NCBI GenBank assembly: GCA_024516155.1
Contig: JAJJXM010000007.1
Coordinates: 1,116,001 to 1,180,000 of the forward strand
DNA length: 64,000 nt
Reading direction: 5' to 3'
Source of the DNA: Pyronema omphalodes
Taxonomy: Eukaryota > Ascomycota > Pezizomycetes > Pezizales > Pyronemataceae
A model generated the notes under the pieces. The model made no database searches. It was not told the DNA's origin and saw only the letters and a program-made list of their open reading frames with translations. Made by a program: the position numbers and the translations under genes. Numbering within the stretch: the first letter of the stretch is position 1; every line of letters starts with the position of its first letter. Positions 1 to 8,265 of this stretch are shown in pieces.

Positions 1-1967
1 AAGTAAAATATTCCAGATTCTTATGATCTGACAATACTCGAATTGGGTTAATACCAGACTTCAATTCGGGACGCCATTCTTCGAAAGCCCGGACGAAAGC
101 CATGAGTTCTTTATTATATATCTCATGATCACATCGGGCGGGGGAATGTTTCTTTGAGAAGTAAGCAGTAGCATGTGAGATTCCTTCATCATCATACGGA
201 GAAAGTACTCCAATAGAGAAATAATCGGAAGCATCCGTTTCGACAATAACATCCCGGTCTGGGTCGAAACAAGCCAGAACGGGGGCGGATGTAAATGTCG
301 ATTTCAATTCCTAAAAGGCCTGTTGCTGAGGTTCCGACCAGACGAAGGGAACCCCTTTTAGTGTGAGAACGTGAGAGGTTGGACTATTTTTGAATAGTTC
401 TTAACGAAACGTCGATAGAAATTTGCAAAACCCAAAAACGCTCTAACATCTTTGAGGTTCCGGGGAGATTCCCAATCTCAAACTGCAGTAATCTTCTCAG
501 GGTCCATCTTTATTCCTTCTGTTCTAATGATGAGTCCTAAGTACTTTACTTCCTTCTGATGGAACTCGCATTTCTCTGGTTTGAGATGTAACCCTGCTTT
601 TTCGAATGCTTCGAGGATCAATTTAACATGTTGTTTATGTTCTTCGAGATTATCCGAATAGATCAGGGTGTCATCCAAATAGGCAGTACAGAATCGATCA
701 AGGTAAGGTGCCAATACGTCGTTAATGAAGTTCTGAAACGTTGCAGGGGCATTGGTAAGCGCAAAGGGCATAAACAATGATTCGAATAATCCGTACCGGG
801 TACGAAAGGCGGTTTTCCATTCTTCCCCATTTGCCATACGTATTAAATCATACGCTACCCTAATGTCGAGCTTAGTGAACCACTTAGCTCTTGAAAGGTT
901 CATTAAGGTATCCTGCATCAGGGGAAGAGGGTAGCGATTCTTAATTGTTCTGGCGTTGATTCCACGATAATCGACCACCAAACGCAACGAACCATCGCCT
1001 TTCTTTACGAAAAGAATGTCAGCAGCCACTGGGGATGAGGAGGCACGAATGAAACCTTTGGTAAGGTTCTCATCTAACCATCGTTTCAATTCCTCGAGCT
1101 CTGGACGTGATAGGGCGTAAAGGGGACCGAAGGGAGGCTGAAAACCATCGACGAGTGATATCCTGTGGTCCGACGGTCGATGGGGCGGTAACTTATCGGC
1201 ATTGACTTTTTCGAAGATTCCCACGTACTGGTGATATTCTGGTGGTACAATAGTCTTAAGATCTGGTTCCTCTTTCTCTGGTTGAAGAGCTGTGGTAATT
1301 TCATTCAACGATAAGGAGAATTGTTCGACTTTTCGGTAACGATTATTGGCATTGTTTACGATTCGTCGAAACGTTGTAGCTGAGATAGCAGAGATCTTAT
1401 TCTGGTGTTTTGGAGCAATACCCTTAACAGGGGTGGGTGTTAACGTGGTTCGGTGCGGGAGGCAGTTCGGTGAAGAGAATTTGATATCATTGTCGGCGAA
1501 GTTTATTGTAACATCGTGTTTACGAAGCCATGGGATTCCTAAAACGAGGGGATAATGACCAAGCCGATGACGTAAGTAGTTAGTAATTCCTGGTGGTCTC
1601 CTATTGTACATTCGGCTTCAACGTATTCGGTGATGTCTCCTGATGAAATGGGTCGACCATCAATTACTTCGACCATTTTGGGGTTTTTTAATTGGTAACC
1701 GGGAAAGTTGTGTTGGCTTGCGAAGTCTTCGTTCATGAAGGAAATTCCTGTGCATCCGCAGTCTACGAGAGCATGAGTATCGATTTCGGTATTGTGTTCA
1801 GTTAGTGTACATGGCACGACCAAATGATTCCCATCCAATTCGTTTTCTTGTTTACTTGACAAAGAACTAGCGGATACATAAACGATTTCCTGAGATGAAA
1901 TGAAAGACGAGGCAGGGGCTGGTCCAACAACAGAGCCAACAGGCTGTTGATGGACTACTCTTTTCCC
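1..1967 (-). pseudogene. pol: A1 pol fragment (PR-RT-RNase H, broken)
   Basis: The reading begins by -1 frameshift from gag at about 1961-1967. The protease has the active-site motif DCGCTG near 1755, and a one-base deletion near 1570 shifts the frame. Reverse transcriptase follows with the motif AYLDD near 680 (the catalytic YxDD box) and the conserved FVKKGDGSLR block. A stop at 478-480 reads TGA where copies A2 and A3 have CGA, so RNase H downstream is cut off and has further indels. The window edge cuts the gene before integrase. The family is certain from the two other copies; this copy is inactive. Confidence 0.9.
1923..1967 (-). promoter_or_regulatory. -1 frameshift signal, A1 gag/pol
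   Basis: The heptamer GGGAAAA (1961-1967) is phased G GGA AAA in the gag frame, two codons before the gag stop. A six-base spacer follows, then a hairpin (1923-1954) whose arms contain CAACAG and CTGTTG with flanking TCCA/TGGA. Protease continues in the -1 frame. This matches the canonical X XXY YYZ slippery-site design. Confidence 0.75.
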
Positions 1968-3073
1968 TGGTCGATGTCGGGGTTTGTTGGAATATCCAAA
2001 ACCTCGGCGGCGGCTAGGCGAATCTTGCGGGAGTTGTTTGCTGCCAACGTAGAGCATTCGCTTTTGAAATGATGGGCTGATCCAGAGTAAAGACAAAGTC
2101 CCTTAGCCATTCGTTCATCACGACGGCGTTGGTTCTGAGCCTTTTGGGAAGCCAATGGGTCCATGGGGGCCAATCCGTAATTACCACTATTGGTATTCGT
2201 TGGGTGGGACGCCGGGCGAGACGGCGTGGAGCTGGAACAACTGGGGACCGCGGGAACGTGCCATTTTGTGGTGTTTGAATGCGCCCGAATTCTATAATCT
2301 AGCTTCATACAAAGATCCACAAACTTGGTGAAGTTCTGAGGTTCTTCGGCTTGGTAGACAAGACTGGTCTGAAGGTCCCGAGAGAGTCCAGGCTTCAGAG
2401 CAGCCTTCTTTGCGCTCTCATCATAGTTCAAGATAGCCATGAATCGTTGGAACTCTGCGTAATATTGGCTAAACTCACGGTTGCCCTGTTGAAGTTTATC
2501 CAATTCCGCAGACGCAGTTCCAACTTGATCAGGATCTCCAAAAGCAGCTTCCAGAATTGTAATGAGAGCCTCAACATCCTTAAGCTTAATCTTATCTGTA
2601 AGGACGTAAGGTTGAATTTGATTCTGGGCGTTGCCTTTGAGATATCCATAAGTGTAACGTAGCTTATGTTGATCATCGGTAAAACGGGAGGAGTCTCCGG
2701 CGAGCTTGGATCTGACTTTCGAAATGAAGTTCAAGAGTTCCTTGCGTTCACCGGAAAACTCAGGTGGGTGGCGTGATTTGATAGGACGGGTATTCGGAAG
2801 GGGACCGTTCTTCGTAAGGGCTTGAAGGAGTCGAACGGAGGCGTTGGCGCTTTCGAGATCCCTCTCCAAGTCGGTAATTCGTTGGGCGTAGGGGGAGTTA
2901 TCCTTTCGAGCTTCTGTCAGTTCAACTCGGAGGTCGTCTCCAAGTTGACAGTCTCGTTCGTATTCCTTTACGGTGTTGCGGACCAGTTTGACCTTTGTGG
3001 GGTCCGGTTCGACCTCCAGCCTTTCGGCTTCGTTGAGGTACAGGACCACAACGACCTTGTCATTTTGGTCCAT
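1955..3073 (-). CDS. gag: A1 Gag, capsid/nucleocapsid protein
   Basis: A 372-residue open frame beginning at an ATG with MDQNDKVVVV, matching the start of the other family A gags. The N-terminal third is charged and predicted helical. A retrotransposon-gag capsid region follows (about residues 110-260, including PEFSGERKELLNF and the FGDPDQVGTA/EFSQYYAEFQR block). Near residues 325-340 there is a degenerate zinc knuckle: LCLYSGSAHHFKSEC, in which the second Cys of CX2CX4HX4C is Ser (Cys in A3, Arg in the CLYRG of A2). Gag would form the particle and bind RNA. The 3' end overlaps the protease frame at the frameshift signal. It is intact although pol beside it is not. Confidence 0.9.
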   Translation of the reverse strand: MDQNDKVVVVLYLNEAERLEVEPDPTKVKLVRNTVKEYERDCQLGDDLRVELTEARKDNSPYAQRITDLERDLESANASVRLLQALTKNGPLPNTRPIKSRHPPEFSGERKELLNFISKVRSKLAGDSSRFTDDQHKLRYTYGYLKGNAQNQIQPYVLTDKIKLKDVEALITILEAAFGDPDQVGTASAELDKLQQGNREFSQYYAEFQRFMAILNYDESAKKAALKPGLSRDLQTSLVYQAEEPQNFTKFVDLCMKLDYRIRAHSNTTKWHVPAVPSCSSSTPSRPASHPTNTNSGNYGLAPMDPLASQKAQNQRRRDERMAKGLCLYSGSAHHFKSECSTLAANNSRKIRLAAAEVLDIPTNPDIDQGKE

Positions 3074-3302
3074 TTGGAGAGATTAACAGAGGTGCCAGAT
3101 GTTTGTTTCGTCGTCGTATTGAATTCGAGTTGCTGAGTATTCATTTCCGAGTTGTCGAGCAATGTCGATTTCGGCGAGGATGAAGGGGTTTTCGAGAGAA
3201 CGGAAAATCGGTAATAGATTGATGAATTCGTAGAACCAGAGGTTGTGAAGCATGTAAAGCTTGTTGTAATCGAGAGTTGACGGTAGAGCCGGCAGGTCTT
3301 GA

Positions 3303-3314
3303 TTACACAGTTAT
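3303..3314 (-). other. A1 self-primer binding site
   Basis: Two bases inside the 5' LTR, the minus strand reads ATAACTGTGTAA. Its exact complement (12 of 12) occurs in the same LTR at 3582-3593, a little downstream of the TATA-like box. No site beginning with TGG, as needed for a tRNA 3' CCA end, is present. This is the layout of Tf1-type self-priming. Confidence 0.7.
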
Positions 3315-3316
3315 GT

Positions 3317-4011
3317 TGTAACGGTGAACAAGGGAGAGATAGCTGACGGAGAACCTGAGGGCTCTTCTCAATTATTCACTCTTGAGTTCGATGGAGATAA
3401 CCTTATAATAACTTCAACGTTAGAAACTCTTAAGCTGTGTCGAGCATCAACTTAGAGATTTCTGTGTTTAGAAGTTAAGGAAATAAACAAAGATTTCAAG
3501 GGACAAAGAGATCCAAAGACGGGGACGAGAACGAGTACGTAAACAAAGATCGACAAAGTATTTGAATTTGTAAATAAACAAATAACTGTGTAAGGAGAAA
3601 AGGAAAACAAAATAAACAAACAAAGAAACAATCCTCTTATATACAATTTCTCCTCCTTACACGCCGAGCCACTATTTGCAGATTTTTCCCGGAAAATGAC
3701 TAAGTAAACAATGCGGTCGCGGTTGCGCGTTCTAGACGCGCTAACGCCTTCGTACCAAATTAGCGTGTTTGCGTGCACAGCCTCATCGCGGGCCCGTTAG
3801 CGTATCTCACGTGCGCGATAGCGTAACGCGCGTGCGTGGTAGTGTTCTTCGCGTGCGCGCTAGCGTAACCCTAAGCGTAGTCACGCGCGCGCTTCTGTAA
3901 CCCTAATCGTGCGCGTGCGTCCGTAACCCTAACCCTAGCTGTGCGCGTACGGTCACAAACCTAACCCTAGTTTGTGTTCGTGCGGGTGCAAGCCTAACCC
4001 TAGTCACGTGA
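3317..4011 (-). repeat. A1 5' LTR, inner piece
   Basis: This is the R/U5 side and part of U3 of the family A LTR, ending TTACA at 3317 on the minus strand. It contains a TATA-like box near 3640, the self-primer at 3582-3593, and CG-rich plus CCCTAA-containing repeats at about 3780-4000. The missing U3 end is at 36804-37251. The two pieces total about 1,138 bp, equal to the LTRs of A2. Confidence 0.92.
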
Positions 4012-4966
4012 TGTTAGGCACCACCAGCGGTTACGCAAGGGAGGTAGGCAACACGATTGTTCTTGTGGTAATCCTGACAGGAGTTTACTGGAAGGGTTTT
4101 CTAGTAGGAGAATTTTCTAACGTTGGGGAAGGAGGGAAATTGAGGACAGGGTTAGGGGATTGGGGTTCGGGTTAGAGGTCCTTCCTATTTGGTGATTTCG
4201 TTCACAGAAATGGACGGACGAATCTAAGGGAAGAGGAGGTTGATGGTGAAAGTAAATTGATTGCGTGGAGAATATCTACGTGCCCTATCTATCCCTCTTT
4301 CTACATTTTCCATTGCTCCTCTTTTTGTTGCGACCCGGGGGTGAACTCTTCGCATCTCCGACACTTCAGATTTCCCAGGATCCTCCCCGCCCTTCTCCAC
4401 GCTGAAACTGTAATTACAAAATTTTCTAAACTAATAACTTAACTATTACGCAATTCCCTTCGCTTCCTTTTCCCCTTTTTATTCTTTTTATCTCTTCACG
4501 GCTCGGGTCCATTCGCGAGCTAAGCGAGCCTCGCTTGCGCCGATATCTCATATGCGAATCCTTCTCTTCGACTACCCCCTTTCGCCTATCTTCCCCCACT
4601 CTTTCTTCCGATCCATTTTACCGAGCTCCCTACGTTCTTATCGTGAAGACCATATTCGTTCGGGATTTCATAATGTGAACCGCGGCGTTGACATAGCTTG
4701 CTTTTCTCGGTATTCCTTTTAATTCCCCGTTCCCTATCCCCTCCCGGATTCCTCGCTTAAGTAATTCGTTCGGTTATTCCCTTTTCTCGCTAATTCCTTC
4801 CTGAGACGGGTGTACCAACCCTAACCTCGAAATACCCAACAATGGTGATTTTAGTCTTTCCTCTCCGTGGTAAATAGGTACCCCACGGCCACGGTTATTC
4901 CTATTGTCCAAAGGATACCAACCGTAATGACGGCTCCTGGGAGCCTGTCAGAGTTGATTCTTGACA
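4012..4966 (-). repeat. D 3' LTR
   Basis: On the minus strand it begins TGTCAAGAATC and ends GCCTAACA. It matches 35847-36803 over its full length with many substitutions. It contains the last 39 codons of ORF3 at its U3 start and the self-primer complement at 4257-4266. Confidence 0.93.
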
Positions 4967-5558
4967 ATAGCCCCCTCTCCAGGGCCAAGGCTCCGACGAG
5001 TCTTCTCAAGTGTGGTGATCTCATAAGGTTTTCGTGGGGTTTGTAGAGCGGCGGTTTCGATAGAGGATTCGGGTCGGATTGTTGTTGGGGGGAGCGTTGG
5101 AAGCGGGGTTCATTCGGAGGGGACTCCGGGGTTTGGTCGGGGTTCGTGGGTGGGTTTTGGGTCAGAGTAGAGGTGGTTCGGTTGGAGACAAGACATCTCT
5201 CGGCGTGGTTGGTGAGGTTGACCAAGAATCCGCGGCGGTGGCAGATACGGCTGCCTTGTTGCCAACGTCGGCAGGCTTTTCAAGGTTTGAGACGTTGTAC
5301 TAGGATAATTTCGTCGTGTTCGGGGGAATGGGTTTCGCCGCAGCAGTAGTGGTCGGTGGGGTATCCGCTTTCTCCGGAGGCTTTGCAGGGGTTCTTCTGT
5401 TGTTTTTCTTGTTGGTGGTAGGTGCAATGACGTTCATGGCACAACGTGCAGTGGATATTTTCGTGGGGTAAATTGAGAAAAGGTAACGAGGAAGGGAGAT
5501 TGTGGTTCCGGCCCAACGTCTCTTCCGGGGGGGTATCCTCCCAGGAGTAGTTCCTCAT
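4851..5558 (-). pseudogene. D ORF3: Cys/His-rich tail-anchored protein, one stop
   Basis: This gene starts at an ATG three bases after the pol stop and runs 235 codons, broken only by a TGA at 5280-5282; the frame is otherwise open. It matches C1 ORF3 (49648-50697) in a set of Cys/His positions: H-x3-C-x4-C-x2-H, then CG-x2-H, then KAC-x2-W-x2-G-x-R-x-C, then H-x2-RC. A proline-rich linker, a basic stretch and a C-terminal hydrophobic segment follow (about VITVGILWTIGITVAVGYLF). That segment and the preceding GLLS lie within the LTR. The middle is shorter than in C1 (235 against 349 residues). Function is unknown; no signal peptide is visible. By contrast D gag and pol have several frameshifts. 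Confidence 0.72.
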
Positions 5559-5561
5559 TTC

Positions 5562-6089
5562 TTAACTTTGGGGGGAGGGTTTCCCGGGGTATTTTCGATG
5601 GAATTCCGCAATTACTTCGGGGGCGTTATCAAAATCCGTGGCGGGGTACCAGGTTTTGTCTTTGTCGTGGAATCCTTCCCACTTCACCCGGTATTGGCGA
5701 CGGTTCCAGGATCGTCGAGAGTCCACCATCCCTTCTACCTCCCACTCTTGATGTCCGTCGACGCTGATAGCCGGTGGGGGGGGGGGGGGGGGGTTTGTCG
5801 TGACCGGGCATACGCAGGTATGTCGTTGTCCCCGGTTCGGGTAGAGATAAGTGAAAAACCGGATGGAGTCTTACGCGGCCCGGAAGGGCTCACTTATAGG
5901 CCTGGGTTCCTATTTTCTCCACGATTGAGTAAGGGCCAAGCAGCTTATGATCTAGCTTGCTTGATGGGCGAGTTGTCTTTATGTATTTTCTTTTCAACCA
6001 GACCTTATCTCCCACGGTTAGGAGAGGGTCTGGTTCCCTCTTTTTGTTAGCTTGCTCCGCCTGTTCTAACTGCGCCCATTGTATATCTG
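5562..6089 (-). pseudogene. pol: D pol, integrase C-end and chromodomain
   Basis: The minus strand gives the integrase C-terminal block (DKVWLKRKYIKTTRPSSKLDHKLLGPYSIV, residues spread over 5900-6060), then a decayed chromodomain recognisable by a QYRVKW-like core in broken frames and by FHRKYPGKP just before the pol stop. A run of 18 G (5776-5793) lies in the chromodomain. B1 inserted at 6090, so the preceding integrase part is at 12493 onward. Confidence 0.8.
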
Positions 6090-6618
6090 TGTCACGGCAC
6101 ACGGCTAACGAGCCGTTGTGTTGTTGCGTCATCATTGTGTTGTCGTTGTTGTTGTCGACATCGTGCCGTTGTCTTGCCGTGTTGTGTTGTGTTGTCGTTG
6201 TGTTGTTGTGTGTGCCGTGCCGTTGTGATTGATAGACTGATTGATGATGGATGACGTACCATGAGCTGGAGAGCTGTGGCGTCGCAGGTGAATTGATGAA
6301 GAACGGAAGCTTTCATGTAGCGATGTTGGATGACGGCCCAGCAAGAGTGCTGGCCGCCCCTTTGTACATAAGGAGGCTTGCCTCCCCGTTGTCGAGTTCT
6401 CCATCGAACGTCTTGTGTCTTTCCCTTGCTCCTGATAAAGACTTCTCCTTCCAGTCCCACGTCATTCTTGTCCTTGTCCCTGTCCCTGTTTCGTGTGCCG
6501 TCCGTCTGACGAGCACTTCGGTCCTTGTCTTTCCGTTCCCCGTCCTGGAACCCGCCTAGTCCCTCTTGCCGGTAGTGTTCAGTGTGTTCTTTGAACGTCC
6601 GTTCCTAGTTCCCTGACA
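6090..6618 (+). repeat. B1 5' LTR
   Basis: Begins TGTCACGGCACACGG and ends CCCTGACA. U3 has a GTT/GTC-rich low-complexity stretch (about 6116-6226). A TATA-like CATAAGG near 6367 precedes the self-primer ATCGAACGT (6403-6411) by about 36 bases. The same LTR occurs at 11964, 22233, 58175 and 63804, and in diverged form at 15262, 24691 and 37280. Confidence 0.95.
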
Positions 6619-6620
6619 TT

Positions 6621-6629
6621 ACGTTCGAT
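6621..6629 (+). other. B1 self-primer binding site
   Basis: ACGTTCGAT, two bases after the 5' LTR, is the exact complement of ATCGAACGT at 6403-6411 in the LTR (9 bases). B2 (15800-15808) and B5 (58164-58172) keep the same pair. No tRNA-type TGG site is present. Confidence 0.65.
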
Positions 6630-6653
6630 CGAATAATTATTCAACCAACAGGC

Positions 6654-6896
6654 ATGAACCCCACCGGTTCTGCTTGGACCTACGCCTTAAAACAAGCCCT
6701 GGAAACGCACACCCTAAACGAAACCTTTGGTATTTCCGACAGATTCGCTGGCGCAGTGCGAAGAACCATCCGAAGAGCAGAAAATCACTGCTACCTTGTG
6801 GTCCGCTGGGAACTCCAGGACTACACTTACCAGGAGCACGTCCGCCACACCATCAGACTCAAGCCAATCCTCCGAGCCCACCAGAATGCACGTTAA
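6654..6896 (+). CDS. B1 ORF0, conserved 80-codon protein before gag
   Basis: An 80-residue open frame starting MNPTGSAWTYALKQALETH, 35 bases after the 5' LTR. B5 carries it at 57897-58139 with only a few residue changes, and B2 has a frameshifted copy at 15832-16046. The C-terminal half is rich in charged and aromatic residues (CYLVVRWELQDYTYQEHVR). Its stop overlaps the next ATG in the 11-base string ATGCACGTTAA (6886-6896), which would suit stop/restart translation of gag. No known domain is recognised. It may be an accessory protein or a leader that sets the rate of gag translation. Confidence 0.6.
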   Translation: MNPTGSAWTYALKQALETHTLNETFGISDRFAGAVRRTIRRAENHCYLVVRWELQDYTYQEHVRHTIRLKPILRAHQNAR

Positions 6897-8233
6897 ACTT
6901 ATCGACGAAGGACACTGGCAGCAAATTATGAACGCTGCCTCCATGACCCAGTTCCCTGACGGCCATGAACCGCTTACTTTCACCAAACAACTCGCGCAAT
7001 CCATCATAGACGCCCAAGACCACCCCACGGGCTATCTCTTAAACGACCTCGCGGAAACCCCCGGCTCCCGTAACAGCACTCGGGTCTCCAGCCCTGTCGC
7101 CTCCCGCACTCTGGAAGCTCCAACCCCTGCCCCCATTCCCCCTGTAGTTATCCAGACTGGCTCCGTCCAGGTTTATCCGAATGGCCCAGAAACAGTGCCG
7201 CGAACCGCCGCACCCCCTACCACAGCCGCAGCCGCAGCCCCCGCCCCCGCTATAATCGCACCAATTGCAAGACCCCCCCCCCCGAGACCCTGAAATCCTC
7301 CTAACCCCGGGGGAACAAGCTGACACGAATGAAATTCACTACTACGAGAAGGAGCTCACTCGCCAGCGTGAACTCATCAACGCGCTACTTGCCTCCCCTG
7401 GCATCCGCGTGACCGGAGACAAAATCTCGGATCCGCCAACCTTCGACGGGTCCAACAGGGAGGACCTCCGCCGCTTTGTCTCCTTGCTTCGCATCAAGTT
7501 GGTTAGCGACGAACTACGCTTACCAACCCCTCATAAACGGATTTCTCATGCCATGGGCCGCCTCCGCGGACGCGCCTTGGATCAGATTCTTCCTTATATC
7601 AAGGAAAATGGCAACCGCTGGGCCCTCAACGACGTCGAGGACGTCATTAAAATTTTACAGCGTACCTTTGGAGACCCGGACGAGCGCGCAACGGCTCGTT
7701 TCAAACTACAAAATCTCCGACAAAACAACCGCGAATTTTCGGACTATTATTCAGAGTTCTCCCGCCTGGTCGCAGAGTTAGGCTGGGATGAAGCCGCCAC
7801 CATGGATGCTCTGCATAACGGCCTGTCCCTCGAGCTGCACGAGAAGTTGGTTGGCGCCCCTCCCACCACTACGATGCACGAATTTGTTGACCAGTGCCAA
7901 AAATTGGATTCCCAATTGAGAGCACTTGAGAACCTCCGCAAGCTGCGTACCAACCGCGGCCAAGTTAAACCCACTACCGCCGCCACCCCCGCCACCAGAC
8001 GCCCTACCCCCGCTACCCAAGCCACCACCGCCTCCACCAGCAAGCAAACCCCCGCCCAGGGACCCCGTCAGAAACTGTTGGCACAGGAGCGCGCGACCCG
8101 CCTGTCAGAAGGACGTTGCCTCTACTGCGGTGGCCTGGGCCACATGGCTGCGTCGTGCCCCGCCAAGACGAATGTTAAAGTGGCGAGCGTGGAATTATTG
8201 GATAATGAAGGAGAGGTGTCGGGAAAAGAATAA
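6886..8233 (+). pseudogene. gag: B1 gag, split by a frame change at a C run
   Basis: Starts at the ATG overlapping ORF0 (MHVKLIDEGHWQQI). The first frame runs to 7293 through a Pro/Ala-rich linker. It must move to the frame open to 8233 at a run of 11 C (7272-7282); B5 has only five C here and reads straight through, so the run is likely a length mutation. The capsid region follows (PTFDGSNREDLRRFVSLLRIKL, then FGDPDERATARFKLQNLRQ), and a CX2CX4HX4C zinc knuckle (CLYCGGLGHMAASC, about 8117-8158). The last codons TCG GGA AAA GAA TAA contain the slippery heptamer. Confidence 0.85.
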
Positions 8234-8265
8234 ACCAGCTGCAAGAAGATGGCTCTGCCGCTGGT
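8221..8265 (+). promoter_or_regulatory. -1 frameshift signal, B1 gag/pol
   Basis: GGGAAAA (8221-8227) is phased G GGA AAA, followed by a six-base spacer that includes the gag stop, then a stem ACCAGC (8234-8239) with GCTGGT (8260-8265). The pol frame is -1 and open from the heptamer on. B5 is identical here. Confidence 0.75.

Larger units (their letters stand above)
1..4011 (-). mobile_element. Ty3/gypsy chromovirus A1, outer element (left part)
   Basis: Read on the minus strand this part holds, in order, a piece of the 5' LTR, a leader, gag, protease, reverse transcriptase and part of RNase H; the rest lies beyond the window start. It is the same family as the copies at 38703-53727 and 58704-63216. 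The 5' LTR is interrupted at 4011/4012 by element D. The five bases CGTGA at 4007-4011 recur at 36804-36808, where the A1 LTR resumes, so this is a clean transposition into the LTR. A1 is therefore the oldest layer of the left half. Confidence 0.93.

Noticed and set aside
3880..4000. CCCTAA repeats as a telomere or interstitial telomere
   Set aside because: They are part of the A LTR and recur at the same place in every A LTR, spaced by other sequence rather than in a continuous array.
5776..5793. Run of 18 G as a functional G-quadruplex or polypurine tract
   Set aside because: It lies in the decayed chromodomain of D, not next to an LTR; a length-mutated homopolymer is the simpler reading.
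6092..6460. Antisense ORFs of about 90-122 codons inside every B LTR
   Set aside because: They recur only because the LTR recurs; they run through GTT-rich low-complexity DNA, share no known domain, and in diverged B LTRs they break up.
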